Below are positions 1-6,923 of a stretch of DNA of 15,415 bases, in pieces. The notes beneath the pieces were generated by a model that saw only the letters and a list, made by a program, of their open reading frames with translations, had not been told where the DNA came from and did no database searches. The stretch is taken from positions 1 through 15,415 of the forward strand of contig JAUWWU010000003.1 of NCBI GenBank assembly GCA_030616695.1, written 5' to 3'. The DNA is from Candidatus Omnitrophota bacterium. GTDB lineage: Bacteria > Omnitrophota > Gorgyraeia > JAHIPI01. Each line of letters opens with the position of its first letter. Position 1 is the first letter of the stretch. A program made the position numbers and the translations under genes.

Positions 1-102
1 ATTATGAATCTTATATTTTTCACTGCCATTGTCATTGTTGTATTAGCTTATCGAAAAACAGGTAAAACAATTCGCCCCAAAGTGAAGGAGCAGTTTAAGT
101 AA
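1..102 (+). CDS. C-terminal end of a small membrane protein (5' end outside the window, or 32-aa peptide)
   Basis: The reading frame is open from the first base to a TAA at 100-102. An ATG at position 4 would give a 32-residue peptide. It has one hydrophobic stretch (about residues 4-15, rich in Ile/Val/Phe) followed by a basic tail with many Lys and Arg. This is the layout of a single membrane helix with a cytoplasmic basic end. No ribosome binding site can be judged because the sequence starts there, so it may equally be the end of a longer protein. The next gene starts 9 nt later with its Shine-Dalgarno directly after this stop, which suggests one transcript. Function unknown. Confidence 0.4.
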   Translation: MMNLIFFTAIVIVVLAYRKTGKTIRPKVKEQFK

Positions 103-111
103 GGAGGAGAA

Positions 112-450
112 ATGTTTTGCCCCAAGTGTAAGGGTGAATATAGAGTAGGTGTTATAACTTGTGCTGATTGCAATATGCCGTTGGTGGATAAACTTCCAGA
201 GGAGAAGAAAGATTATAAACCAGAGAGAAAATTAGTTTCTATACACCGCTATAATAATATTCCAGAATCTCACCAGATAGAAGCTCTACTTAAGAAAGCA
301 AAAATACCTTGCGAGTTACATTCTTTTGAAAACTGGGGTTACGATGGTGCCTTTAGAGGGCATATGGGCATGGGAGAAGTTATCGTTCCAGATGAATATG
401 CTGATAAGGCAAAGAAAATAATAGATAAGTTTATCAAAGATAATAAATAA
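112..450 (+). CDS. Small zinc-ribbon protein with DUF2007-like domain
   Basis: A 112-residue protein. The N-terminus shows two CxxC pairs (Cys3/Cys6 and Cys17/Cys20), the pattern of a zinc ribbon. The rest (from about residue 40, starting with a Lys-Leu-Val-Ser-Ile strand) reads like DUF2007, the 'putative signal transducing protein' family: a short ferredoxin-like fold with an Ala/Lys-rich last helix ending at the C-terminus. No signal peptide, so probably cytosolic. The start is fixed by a strong AGGAGG-type site at 103-109. The gene is AT-rich (20 of 60 bases are G/C at 181-240, 21 of 60 at 241-300), unlike glnS next door (34 of 60 at 961-1020). The family has no established biochemical role; zinc binding is inferred from the cysteines. 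Confidence 0.7.
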   Translation: MFCPKCKGEYRVGVITCADCNMPLVDKLPEEKKDYKPERKLVSIHRYNNIPESHQIEALLKKAKIPCELHSFENWGYDGAFRGHMGMGEVIVPDEYADKAKKIIDKFIKDNK

Positions 451-512
451 CCCCCTAAGTCTCCACCTTCCTTATATATAATACTTAAAATTCATGACAC
501 AATCCCGACACG

Positions 513-540
513 TTGACTTTTGGCGGAATTATAATATACT
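513..540 (+). promoter_or_regulatory. Candidate sigma-70 promoter upstream of the palindromic repeat
   Basis: TTGACT at 513-518 and TATACT at 535-540 with a 16-nt spacer. Transcription would start near 547, run through the 600-688 palindrome, and reach glnS with a leader of about 230 nt. Whether it serves glnS or a short RNA cannot be decided from sequence. Confidence 0.4.
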
Positions 541-599
541 ATAAATCAAACGGTTATGGAGATTGAGTTAGTATCCTCCACCCTCCGCCAGCATTTCAC

Positions 600-688
600 A
601 CGTCATTGCGAGGCCGACGAAGTCGGCCGAAGCAATCTCTAACCCCTGAGTGAGATTTAGGACCGTCCCCACATACACGCAATGACGT
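600..688. repeat. Nested palindromic intergenic repeat (REP-like)
   Basis: The outer arms are an 11-bp perfect inverted repeat (ACGTCATTGCG at 600-610, its complement at 678-688). Inside are a perfect 7-bp hairpin (GGCCGAC at 612-618, loop GAA, GTCGGCC at 622-628) and a 6-bp pair (AATCTC at 634-639 with GAGATT at 652-657). The arm motif CGTCATTGCGAGG followed by GAAGCAATCTC is familiar to me as a dispersed intergenic repeat in many bacterial genomes. Only one copy lies in this window, so dispersal here is inference. Confidence 0.75.
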
Positions 689-712
689 ATTAGTCTCCAC
701 CGGCTAATTTCC

Positions 713-740
713 TTGAAATTACACACAGATGATGTAAAAT
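713..740 (+). promoter_or_regulatory. Candidate glnS promoter
   Basis: TTGAAA at 713-718 and TAAAAT at 735-740 with a 16-nt spacer, giving a start near 747 and a leader of about 34 nt before the glnS ATG. It lies downstream of the palindrome, so glnS would not need to be read through it. Confidence 0.45.
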
Positions 741-780
741 AAGGAAGTTAGCTTTTTTATTTAAAACAGGGGTTTATGGA

Positions 781-2448
781 ATGGAGAATTTTGTAAGGGA
801 TATTATCGATAAAGACCTCGAAACGGATAAATACGGCAAAAAGGTCCATACCCGTTTTCCGCCGGAGCCGAACGGCTATCTCCATATCGGGCATGCCAAG
901 TCCCTGTGCCTTAATTTCGGCATCGCAAAAGATTACAAGGGGTTATGCAACCTGCGTTTTGACGATACTAACCCGATCACTGAGGAGGCCGCCTATGCCG
1001 AATCGATCAAGGCGGATGTCAGGTGGCTTGGTTTTGATTGGGGAAAGCGCCTTTTTTACGCCTCCGATTATTTTGATAAGCTCTATGAATACGCGCTGGT
1101 GTTGATAAAGAAAGACAAGGCGTATGTCTGCGAGCTGGGCCAGGACGAGGTAGGCAAATACCGCGGCACTGTGACAACACCGGGAAAAAACAGCCCTTAC
1201 CGCGAGCGCTCCGTAAAGGAAAACCTTGACTTATTCCGGCGCATGAAGGCGGGAGAATTCCCGGAGGGCTCCCGTACGCTCCGCGCAAAAATCGACATGG
1301 CATCCCCCCATATGATCATGCGCGACCCTCCGCTATACCGCATTAGAAAGGCAGCTCACCACAGGACAGGCGATAAGTGGCGCATCTATCCTATGTACGA
1401 TTTTGCCCACTGTCTTTGCGATTTCATAGAGAAAATCACACATTCTATATGCACCCTGGAATTCGAAAATAACCGCCCCCTATATGATTGGATACTTAAC
1501 GAACTCGGCGTATACCATCCGCAACAGATAGAGTTTGCGCGCTTAAACTTGAGTTATACTGTCCTTAGTAAGCGAAAACTCCTTCAATTGGTGGAGGGCA
1601 AGCATGTCAGCGGTTGGGACGACCCGCGCATGCCGACGCTGTCGGGGCTGAGAAGGCGCGGTTATACGCCGGAGTCCATAAGGAATTTTTGCGACAGGAT
1701 CGGAGTGGCGAAATCCAACAGTATTATTGATATTGCCGTCCTGGAAAACTCTATCCGCGAGGAATTGAATAAGAAGGCCCCGCGCGCAATGGCTGTATTG
1801 CGGCCGCTCAAAGTAGTTATCACCAATTACCCGGAAGATAAAGAGGAAGAGCTGGAGGCCGTTAATAATCCCGAGGATCCGCAGATGGGTACGCGCAGGG
1901 TTCCTTTTTCGCGCATCTTGTATATTGAGCAGGAAGACTTTCGCGAAGATCCGCCGGGCAAATTTTTCCGCCTGGCTCCCGGCCGCGAAGTGCGCCTGCG
2001 TTACGCATATTTTATCAAATGCGCAGATGTTGTTAAGGATAAAAAAACAGGCAGGATAACGGAGCTGCATTGCACTTATGACCCTGAAACAAAAGGCGGA
2101 AATGCCCCGGACGGGCGCAAGGTCAAGGCTACATTACACTGGGTTTCGGCCCGCCACGCGCTTGAAGCCGAGGTGCGTTTATATGACCATCTTTTCATCA
2201 AGCGAGACCCGGAGGAGGGCGAAGGGGGCGATTTTAAATCTAACCTCACCCCGGCTTCGCTTGAAACCCTCAAGTCCTGCCGCGTTGAGCCCGGCCTTAA
2301 AGGCGCGCGGCCAGGAAGCCGGTATCAGTTTGAAAGAAACGGCTATTTTTGCGTCGATACGGTCGACTCTTCGGCAGAAAAGCCCGTATTTAACCGAATA
2401 GTCGGATTACGCGATACCTGGGCAAAGATCGAACAGCGCAAGAGATAA
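781..2448 (+). CDS. glnS: Glutaminyl-tRNA synthetase
   Basis: Charges tRNA-Gln with glutamine using ATP (class I aminoacyl-tRNA synthetase, cytosolic). At 555 residues it is nearly the length of the E. coli enzyme. The HIGH signature is intact in a [15 protein letters not shown] stretch (HIGH at residues 35-38), and the KMSKS-type loop reads VLSKRK at 261-266. The MYDFAHC active-site segment begins at residue 205, and the Cys-Thr-Leu-Glu-Phe segment diagnostic of GlnRS over bacterial GluRS follows it. The second half is the two-barrel anticodon-binding domain. The start follows an AGGGG site at 768-772; the nearby ATG at 776 is in a dead frame. Presence of GlnRS implies direct Gln-tRNA charging rather than sole reliance on the GatCAB route. 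It appears to stand alone with its own promoter. Confidence 0.97.
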   Translation: MENFVRDIIDKDLETDKYGKKVHTRFPPEPNGYLHIGHAKSLCLNFGIAKDYKGLCNLRFDDTNPITEEAAYAESIKADVRWLGFDWGKRLFYASDYFDKLYEYALVLIKKDKAYVCELGQDEVGKYRGTVTTPGKNSPYRERSVKENLDLFRRMKAGEFPEGSRTLRAKIDMASPHMIMRDPPLYRIRKAAHHRTGDKWRIYPMYDFAHCLCDFIEKITHSICTLEFENNRPLYDWILNELGVYHPQQIEFARLNLSYTVLSKRKLLQLVEGKHVSGWDDPRMPTLSGLRRRGYTPESIRNFCDRIGVAKSNSIIDIAVLENSIREELNKKAPRAMAVLRPLKVVITNYPEDKEEELEAVNNPEDPQMGTRRVPFSRILYIEQEDFREDPPGKFFRLAPGREVRLRYAYFIKCADVVKDKKTGRITELHCTYDPETKGGNAPDGRKVKATLHWVSARHALEAEVRLYDHLFIKRDPEEGEGGDFKSNLTPASLETLKSCRVEPGLKGARPGSRYQFERNGYFCVDTVDSSAEKPVFNRIVGLRDTWAKIEQRKR

Positions 2449-2473
2449 GGCAGTTGAATATTTGAAAATTAAC

Positions 2474-2502
2474 TTGCATATTTTTTCTTCAAGGTGTATT
2501 AT
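2474..2502 (+). promoter_or_regulatory. Candidate promoter of the coiled-coil/TPR gene
   Basis: TTGCAT at 2474-2479 and TATTAT at 2497-2502 with a 17-nt spacer; a TG dinucleotide directly precedes the -10. It lies in the 86-bp gap after glnS and gives a leader of about 25 nt. Confidence 0.5.
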
Positions 2503-2534
2503 TTAAAATAAAGGGGGATTTCCCGTTTAATACC

Positions 2535-3752
2535 ATGAGGAAGATATTGTTTATCTTAACATTATTGACGTTTGGGCTTTGTGCGGCCGCTTTTTCAGAC
2601 GTCATCTATTTAAAAAGTGGCGGAAGAGTGAGCGGCGAGATCGTTAATGAGACTGAGGAAGAAATAAAGATCGAGACAACGATCGCCACTATAACTATCA
2701 TGAAGGATCAGATAGATGAGATCGAGGTTGAGAAAGGTGATGAAGGCGCCGGGCAGGCTGAACCGGAAGTAGTTAAACCGGAGATAGAATCAAAGGATAC
2801 GAAAGAGCTTTCTTTTGCCGAGAAGATAATTCTTGCCAGAGCGCCTTTAAAAGAAAAAATACATTCCTTGGAACAGGAGCTTGAAACAGCGCGCGCCTCT
2901 CTTCCGAAAGAAATCGAACAGGCAAAAGCCCCCTTGCAGGAAAAGATAAAGTCTTTAGAAGGAGAACTTGAGAAGGCCCGGGTGTCTGTCCCCAAAGAGA
3001 TCGAACAGGCCAAGGCGCCTTTACAACAGGAAATAGATCTTCTCAAAAAAGAGCGTGAGGATTTATTTGCGCAACAGGAAAAACTCAGCCGGGAACTGGA
3101 GAAAAAGACGCTCGCTCTTGCAGAGGCCTATACCCCTGCAGTTGAGACTCCCGTCGCTGAGGCCGTAGAAATAGATACGGAAGATGCCGAGGCCTATTAC
3201 CAGCAAGGGCTCATCTATGATAAGAAAGCCCAATACGGCCAGGCCATTTTCTATTATACCAAGGCCCTGGAAATAGACCCGGAATACACCATTGCCTACA
3301 ATAATCGAGGCCTTGCCTATCGCTGCAGAGACCAATTTGACCGCGCCATTTCCAACTTCAACAAGGCAATAGAGATAGATCCGAACTATGCCAAGGCCTA
3401 TAACAACCGGGGCGTCGCCTACAAAAGCAAAGGCCTCTATAACCAGGCTATCTTTGACTATACTAAGGCCTTAGAAATAGAGCCGGATTATGTCGACGCA
3501 TACTACAACCGGGGAAATGCCCATTGCAGCAAAGAGCAACACTATCAAGCCATCTCCGACTACAACAAGGCCATAGAAATAGATCCGGCGTACGTCGAGG
3601 CCTACTTTAACAAGGCGATTGCCTGCGACAACGTGGATCGCCCAAAGGAGGCGCTTAGCACTTACAGGGATTTTGTCCAGTATGCCTCGCCCGATAACCA
3701 TAAGTCCAGAATCGAATATGCGAAAGAAAGAATAATGATATTGGGAAATTAG
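2535..3752 (+). CDS. Exported coiled-coil and tetratricopeptide-repeat protein
   Basis: A 405-residue protein with a Sec signal peptide (residues 1-21; likely cut in an AFS/DV context). A small beta domain follows (about 22-70), of the 'LKSGGRVSGEIV...IKIET...I' type often seen before TPR or coiled-coil segments in exported proteins. Residues 103-189 hold three 29-residue units starting Ala-Pro-Leu, charged and coiled-coil-like. From about 217 to 385 there are four clear TPR units and a weaker fifth, each with the A-Y-x-N-R-G ... A-I-x-x-Y-x-K-A-(I/L)-E-I-(D/E)-P pattern. TPRs bind other proteins, so a periplasmic scaffold role is likely; the partner is unknown. The ribosome binding site is odd: the AGGGGGA at 2512-2518 lies 16 nt before the ATG, with nothing better closer. 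Confidence 0.85.
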   Translation: MRKILFILTLLTFGLCAAAFSDVIYLKSGGRVSGEIVNETEEEIKIETTIATITIMKDQIDEIEVEKGDEGAGQAEPEVVKPEIESKDTKELSFAEKIILARAPLKEKIHSLEQELETARASLPKEIEQAKAPLQEKIKSLEGELEKARVSVPKEIEQAKAPLQQEIDLLKKEREDLFAQQEKLSRELEKKTLALAEAYTPAVETPVAEAVEIDTEDAEAYYQQGLIYDKKAQYGQAIFYYTKALEIDPEYTIAYNNRGLAYRCRDQFDRAISNFNKAIEIDPNYAKAYNNRGVAYKSKGLYNQAIFDYTKALEIEPDYVDAYYNRGNAHCSKEQHYQAISDYNKAIEIDPAYVEAYFNKAIACDNVDRPKEALSTYRDFVQYASPDNHKSRIEYAKERIMILGN

Positions 3753-3786
3753 CGATCCCCGCTGCGGAAATTTGCACCCTATTGAA

Positions 3787-3864
3787 GGCGCTATCGTCTA
3801 GTCTGGCCTAGGACGTCAGCTTCTCAAGCTGAAGACACGGGTTCAAATCCCGTTAGCGCTACCA
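3787..3864 (+). tRNA. tRNA-Glu, anticodon CTC
   Basis: The cloverleaf folds by hand. The 7-bp acceptor stem pairs 3787-3793 with 3854-3860, with one G-T pair at its end. The D arm is GTCT/GGAC. The anticodon stem is TCAGC/GCTGA with loop TTCTCAA (3821-3827), giving anticodon CTC at 3823-3825 (reads GAG). A 4-nt variable region and a 5-bp T stem ACGGG/CCCGT follow, with loop TTCAAAT. The discriminator A is at 3861 and the CCA end is encoded at 3862-3864. The last 21 bases are repeated exactly at 4207-4227. No clear promoter was found directly upstream. Confidence 0.95.
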
Positions 3865-4253
3865 GCTTCTAAATGTAGTGTGGGTTGATTTGAACTGAGG
3901 TTTCGCCATTGTCGGGTGCGACGAGTAAGGAGCACCGAGCGAACGTAGTGAGCGAAAGACAAGCCCGCGAGAAGGTGAACGGGCAGCAAGTGCGAGGAAA
4001 ATAGCTCGTTGATGACTTGTATCTATTTCCTTGGGGAACGCGCATAATAGGCCCTTGCCAAGATCTTGAGCGATGTTGCGAGATATAAGTCGAGAGCAAC
4101 CAATGGCCTGTGCCCAAGAAAAGCGCGTACATCGAAGAACTTCAAAAGATAGCGGCAGAAACCCAATGGCCGACCCGAACACCCTGGCGAAGCCGGGTGA
4201 GGGCGCCAAATCCCGTTAGCGCTACCATATTTTTTATTTTCAAGGTGTATAAA
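3865..4253. other. Gene-free stretch between tRNA-Glu and the GGDEF gene, bounded by a tRNA 3'-end copy
   Basis: A 389-bp stretch with no gene I can support. Its end carries a second copy of the tRNA-Glu 3' end (4207-4227), so 3865-4227 is a 363-bp unit between direct repeats. Directly before the copy is a hairpin (4180-4199: CACCC, a bulged T, GGC, loop GAA, GCC, GGGTG). Near 3937-3960 the GAGCGAA heptamer occurs twice within 20 bp. One forward frame is nearly open from about 4014 into the tRNA copy, interrupted by a TAA at 4086-4088, and might be a decayed gene. Open minus-strand frames across the region match no family I know. Confidence 0.5.
4207..4227 (+). repeat. 21-bp direct repeat of the tRNA-Glu 3' end (att-like)
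   Basis: Identical, base for base, to 3844-3864: the T-loop end, the 3' T stem, the 3' acceptor strand, the discriminator and CCA. No other tRNA portion is present here, so it is not a second working tRNA. Exact duplication of a tRNA 3' end is what tyrosine-recombinase integration leaves, but no integrase gene lies in between. Confidence 0.85.
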
Positions 4254-4961
4254 ATGCCGAGAATAGTCCGCATCCTGAGCGTTACCGCCTTCATCATTCT
4301 TGTCTTAGCAGTCATTCCCTGGATCTCGGATTACGCGGAAAAAGGGCACTGGCCGCAGCAACCCGTAGATTTTTTTAACGAGATAACCGCTTCCTGCATA
4401 ACCCTCCTTCTCGGAGCACTGATACTCTTTTTGATCTACGAGCACCATAAAGACATAGAAAGCCTCCTTGTTACCGACCACCTTACCAGCGTTTATAATA
4501 TGAGATTTTTTTCGGACAAAATACACTGGGTATTCGTGGCGAGTAAGCGCACGAAGATAAAATCCACCCTTTTATTTATGGATTTAGACGGCTTTAAGAG
4601 CTATAACGATACATACGGCCATTTAGAGGGCAATAAATTATTGGAGATAACGGGCGAGATATTGTTGCGCAGCACGAGGAAATTCCTTGATTGGCCTTTT
4701 AGGATAGGCGGCGACGAATTCGCGGTGCTGATGGAGTTTTCCGATAAAAAGGCCGCAGAAGGCCTTGCCCGCAGGCTCAAAAACAGGTTAAAGAGAGAAG
4801 CGCACGGCAGGGTCACGCTTACCGTCGGCATATCCGAGATAAAGGATTCCATGAAGGACGAGAAGGGTTGGATAAAGGAAGCGGATACCGAGATGTACCG
4901 GATAAAAAACCTGGAGGACCAGGCGCGGGCCGACAGTTTATTTTCCAAAGTGCCGAAATAA
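4254..4961 (+). CDS. Membrane-anchored GGDEF protein (probable diguanylate cyclase)
   Basis: Makes c-di-GMP from two GTP if active. The 235-residue protein has two membrane helices (about residues 4-24 and 44-62) joined by a short outside loop, then a GGDEF domain from about 70. The substrate motif DLDGFKSYND is at 110-119 and the active-site GGDEF is intact at 152-156. The inhibitory I-site would be RxxD at 143-146 but reads K-F-L-D, so product feedback may be weak. GHxxGD reads GHLEGN. I chose ATG 4254 with AAGGTG at 4242-4247. A longer frame from a GTG at 4110 would run through the tRNA 3'-end copy and gives no recognisable extra domain. A PilZ gene lies 1.3 kb downstream. Confidence 0.85.
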   Translation: MPRIVRILSVTAFIILVLAVIPWISDYAEKGHWPQQPVDFFNEITASCITLLLGALILFLIYEHHKDIESLLVTDHLTSVYNMRFFSDKIHWVFVASKRTKIKSTLLFMDLDGFKSYNDTYGHLEGNKLLEITGEILLRSTRKFLDWPFRIGGDEFAVLMEFSDKKAAEGLARRLKNRLKREAHGRVTLTVGISEIKDSMKDEKGWIKEADTEMYRIKNLEDQARADSLFSKVPK

Positions 4962-4982
4962 TCGTAGATACTTCAAAACCTC

Positions 4983-5011
4983 TTGCGCATAGCGCTTTTT
5001 TATTGTATAAT
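4983..5011 (+). promoter_or_regulatory. Promoter of the small exported protein gene and probably the genes after it
   Basis: TTGCGC at 4983-4988 and a perfect TATAAT at 5006-5011 with a 17-nt spacer; transcription would start near 5018. The next genes are tightly packed to 6859 and could share this transcript. A GCGC-ATA-GCGC-TTTTTT stretch overlaps the -35 and might weakly terminate the GGDEF transcript. Confidence 0.6.
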
Positions 5012-5042
5012 CCCGATATACTTATATATGAGGAGGTAAAGA

Positions 5043-5384
5043 ATGCGAAAAATTTTTATGATATCGATTGCATTACTTCTTTCGGCCGCTTTTGTATCAA
5101 CGGCATGCGCCGCCGACAGGGATGCCAGGATTCGTGATAAAGCAGAGACCAAATTCAGGAAGGCAAGAGCAGTCTATATAGCGGCGAAGGACGAATTAGT
5201 AGATGCCAAGATTGACTCATTGCCGACTATCGGCAAATCAGAGAAACAGGAATCGCTTGACCGGGTAAGGAAGGCACGGAAGGAATCAATAGCAGCCAAG
5301 AAAAAGTATAAAAAAGTTCTCAGCGAATTACATAAAGCCGAAATAACTATACATGCTAAAAGAGACAGATCGCCTTGGAATTAA
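5043..5384 (+). CDS. Small exported, Lys/Ala-rich helical protein
   Basis: A 113-residue protein not recognised as a named family. Residues 1-23 are a Sec signal peptide (basic start, Leu/Ala core, ACA cut site). The cysteine at 22 lacks a proper lipobox, with Ser at -3, so a lipoprotein is unlikely. The mature part is about 90 residues, highly charged (Lys, Arg, Glu, Asp with Ala), and looks like two long helices broken near a Leu-Pro-Thr segment. The start is set by AGGAGG at 5031-5036, 6 nt before the ATG. Its stop lies 19 nt before the start of the next exported protein. A periplasmic helical protein is the most that can be said. Confidence 0.75.
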   Translation: MRKIFMISIALLLSAAFVSTACAADRDARIRDKAETKFRKARAVYIAAKDELVDAKIDSLPTIGKSEKQESLDRVRKARKESIAAKKKYKKVLSELHKAEITIHAKRDRSPWN

Positions 5385-5403
5385 TCGGAACCGGACCAAA
5401 AGT

Positions 5404-6195
5404 ATGAGACAAAAATTTTTAATCATAGGATCTGCGGTTTTAATATCTTGCGCGCTTTTCGGCGGACCCTTGGCATATTCCGAAGAGGCTGAGGTGGCGG
5501 CTGAGCCATATCTCTGCGAGGGCGATACGCGCCTTTTCAATAACGAGATGGTAGAGGCCCGGGAGATCTATGAATTTGTGCTGCAGCAAAGCCCCGATAG
5601 CTATGGGGCCCTATGGAGATTATCGCGCCTTTATGTTTCATACGGAATGGCGGCAAAAAAGGCCAGGGATAAGAAAAAGAAGTGGAAAGAGGCCGAGGAA
5701 TACGCAAGGCGCGCCGTGATGACAAATCCTGACGGGGCAGAAGGCCACCTTTATACCGCAGTAGCCCTTGGCAAATTGGCGCTTCATTCGCCTCCGTCGG
5801 AGAAAATCAAATTTTCCTGGGAAATCAAGGAAGAGGCGGAAAAGGCCATGGAGCTCAATTCCGACGAACAGAAGGCCTATCTTGTCCTCGGCGCATGGCA
5901 TAGAAATGTCGCTACGGCGTCGTCGCTTGAAAGGCAGCTTGCCAGGATGTTTTTCGAAGAACTGCCGCAAGGCACCCTGGAGGAATCTTTGGAGTTTTTG
6001 TTAAAGTCCGTAAGCCTGGGCGGCGTAGATGTAAAAAATTATTATGAGTTAGCGTTGACATATGAAGCCATGGGCGATTATGAAGCCGCTAAGCGGGAAT
6101 ATAATAATGCATTAGCCGCGCGTCTCCTCTACCCGGAGGACAGAAAGACAAAAGCGGAAATAAAAAAGACACTCCGTAAATCCCGGTATAATTAA
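5404..6195 (+). CDS. Exported TPR protein, RMD-like helical repeats
   Basis: A 263-residue protein with an N-terminal signal peptide (1-26, AYS/EE cut context). It carries irregular tetratricopeptide repeats. Several segments (A-E-E-Y-A-R-R-A ... P-D-G-A-E-G-H; K-E-E-A-E-K-A-M-E-L-N; L-E-R-Q-L-A-R-M-F-F) recall bacterial proteins related to the 'regulator of microtubule dynamics' TPR family. I base this on memory of the pattern, with no search. Two starts are possible. ATG 5353 overlaps the previous gene and adds 17 polar residues in front of the signal peptide. I prefer ATG 5404 because the signal peptide begins there, although its ribosome binding site is weak. Likely a periplasmic protein-binding scaffold; the partner is unknown. 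Confidence 0.75.
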   Translation: MRQKFLIIGSAVLISCALFGGPLAYSEEAEVAAEPYLCEGDTRLFNNEMVEAREIYEFVLQQSPDSYGALWRLSRLYVSYGMAAKKARDKKKKWKEAEEYARRAVMTNPDGAEGHLYTAVALGKLALHSPPSEKIKFSWEIKEEAEKAMELNSDEQKAYLVLGAWHRNVATASSLERQLARMFFEELPQGTLEESLEFLLKSVSLGGVDVKNYYELALTYEAMGDYEAAKREYNNALAARLLYPEDRKTKAEIKKTLRKSRYN

Positions 6196-6219
6196 TCGTT
6201 TTTAGGAGCTTTAGGGGAT

Positions 6220-6609
6220 ATGAAAGGAAAAAGAGCCGAAAGAAGAAGGTTTGTAAGATTTAACTTCGATACAAATATCAAATTTAGATTTTTTGACAAT
6301 ATGGACAAAAACATAAAAGGCAAGGCGAAGAATATCTCCGCGGAAGGGCTATGCATTGTTGCGCACAAAGGAGTCCCCGTGAATAAGGATGTAGAGCTTG
6401 ACATGGCCCTTCCCGGCAAAAAAAGGCCGGTGAAGGTCCACGGTAATGTTATGTGGACACAAAGGGTAAAGGGCGCGGATAGAAATGCGCCGGACCGTTT
6501 CGAGGCCGGGATAAAATTATATACGATGGACAGGGATGACGAAAATACACTTTTAAAATATTACTGCGAGCGAATGATTGATAGCCTTAGCCAGTATTTA
6601 CAACATTAA
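6220..6609 (+). CDS. PilZ-domain c-di-GMP-binding protein
   Basis: A 129-residue single-domain protein. It shows both PilZ signatures: an RxxxR box at residues 9-13 within an Arg-rich start, and an NxSxxG box at 38-43. A beta-barrel pattern follows, with the usual hydrophobic strand after the box. These residues bind c-di-GMP in the family, so this is a probable cytosolic receptor of that messenger. It starts 24 nt after the TPR gene, with AGGAG at 6204-6208 (an AGGGG at 6213-6217 is too close to the ATG). The GGDEF gene upstream offers a possible source of the ligand. The output target is not evident. Confidence 0.88.
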   Translation: MKGKRAERRRFVRFNFDTNIKFRFFDNMDKNIKGKAKNISAEGLCIVAHKGVPVNKDVELDMALPGKKRPVKVHGNVMWTQRVKGADRNAPDRFEAGIKLYTMDRDDENTLLKYYCERMIDSLSQYLQH

Positions 6610-6658
6610 AAGTAACTGAAGTATATCGCCCAAGATTAGGATTAGGAGGTGCAGGCTG

Positions 6659-6859
6659 ATGGATAAGACAGGAAATATTATCGGCGGGGGCATAGCGGTA
6701 ATTCTCGGACTTTTGGGACTCATTCTTTGGTGGGATTTATTGATAGTTATCTTAAAAGGCAGTATTCCTATACTTTTACTTTTAGGCGGAATAATCTCGC
6801 TGGTGGCAGGAATAAGCGAGATGAAAGAAGTTTCCAAGACCAAAGAAGAGAAAAAATAA
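6659..6859 (+). CDS. Small two-helix membrane protein
   Basis: A 66-residue protein with two hydrophobic segments (about residues 7-24 and 28-49) and a Lys/Glu-rich C-terminal tail, likely a hairpin in the inner membrane. The first segment has a Gly-Gly-Gly start and a Trp-Trp pair at its end. The start is supported by AGGAGGT at 6644-6650, 8 nt before the ATG. It resembles short unnamed membrane proteins with LiaF/DUF5668-like helices, but I would not assign one. It is the last gene before the nrdJ control region. Confidence 0.7.
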   Translation: MDKTGNIIGGGIAVILGLLGLILWWDLLIVILKGSIPILLLLGGIISLVAGISEMKEVSKTKEEKK

Positions 6860-6891
6860 ACGGCCTTTCAAGACGGAAAAAACCCGTCCTT

Positions 6892-6907
6892 CCACTATAG
6901 GTTGGTG
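6892..6907. promoter_or_regulatory. NrdR box, distal (weaker copy)
   Basis: CCACTATAGGTTGGTG fits the known palindromic NrdR consensus ACACWATATATWGTGT at 10 of 16 positions, with a good left half (CACTATA) and TTG in the right half. It starts exactly 32 bp before the stronger box, three helical turns, the usual pairing of NrdR sites upstream of ribonucleotide reductase genes. Confidence 0.7.
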
Positions 6908-6923
6908 CCTCGCAGGTAACCAG

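Larger units (their letters stand above)
451..780. other. 330-bp intergenic region before glnS
   Basis: No convincing gene here. It holds two candidate promoters (513-540 and 713-740) and a nested palindromic repeat (600-688). A 28-codon frame from the ATG at 556 runs into the palindrome but has no ribosome binding site and resembles nothing. The first part is AT-rich like the preceding gene. Confidence 0.6.

Noticed and set aside
556..642. 28-codon ORF before glnS
   Set aside because: No ribosome binding site, and more than half of it is palindromic repeat sequence.
1543..2070. 175-residue minus-strand open frame inside glnS
   Set aside because: Antisense shadow of a highly conserved gene, with no family resemblance.
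3859..4209. Minus-strand open frames across the gene-free region after the tRNA
   Set aside because: Two overlapping frames, neither with a recognisable motif or ribosome binding site; they include the complement of the tRNA copy.
4110..4253. N-terminal extension of the GGDEF protein from a GTG at 4110
   Set aside because: It runs through the hairpin and the tRNA 3'-end copy, adds no recognisable domain, and the ATG at 4254 has a ribosome binding site and starts directly before the first membrane helix.
4985..5001. Terminator GCGC-ATA-GCGC-TTTTTT after the GGDEF gene
   Set aside because: A four-bp stem that overlaps the -35 of a good promoter; noted only within the promoter entry.
4868..5137. 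Open frame bridging the end of the GGDEF gene and the next gene
   Set aside because: It overlaps both real genes out of frame and crosses the promoter at 4983-5011.
6872..6888. Terminator after the small membrane protein (GACGG, loop AAAAAAC, CCGTC)
   Set aside because: A stem of only 5 bp with no T-run after it; too weak to call.
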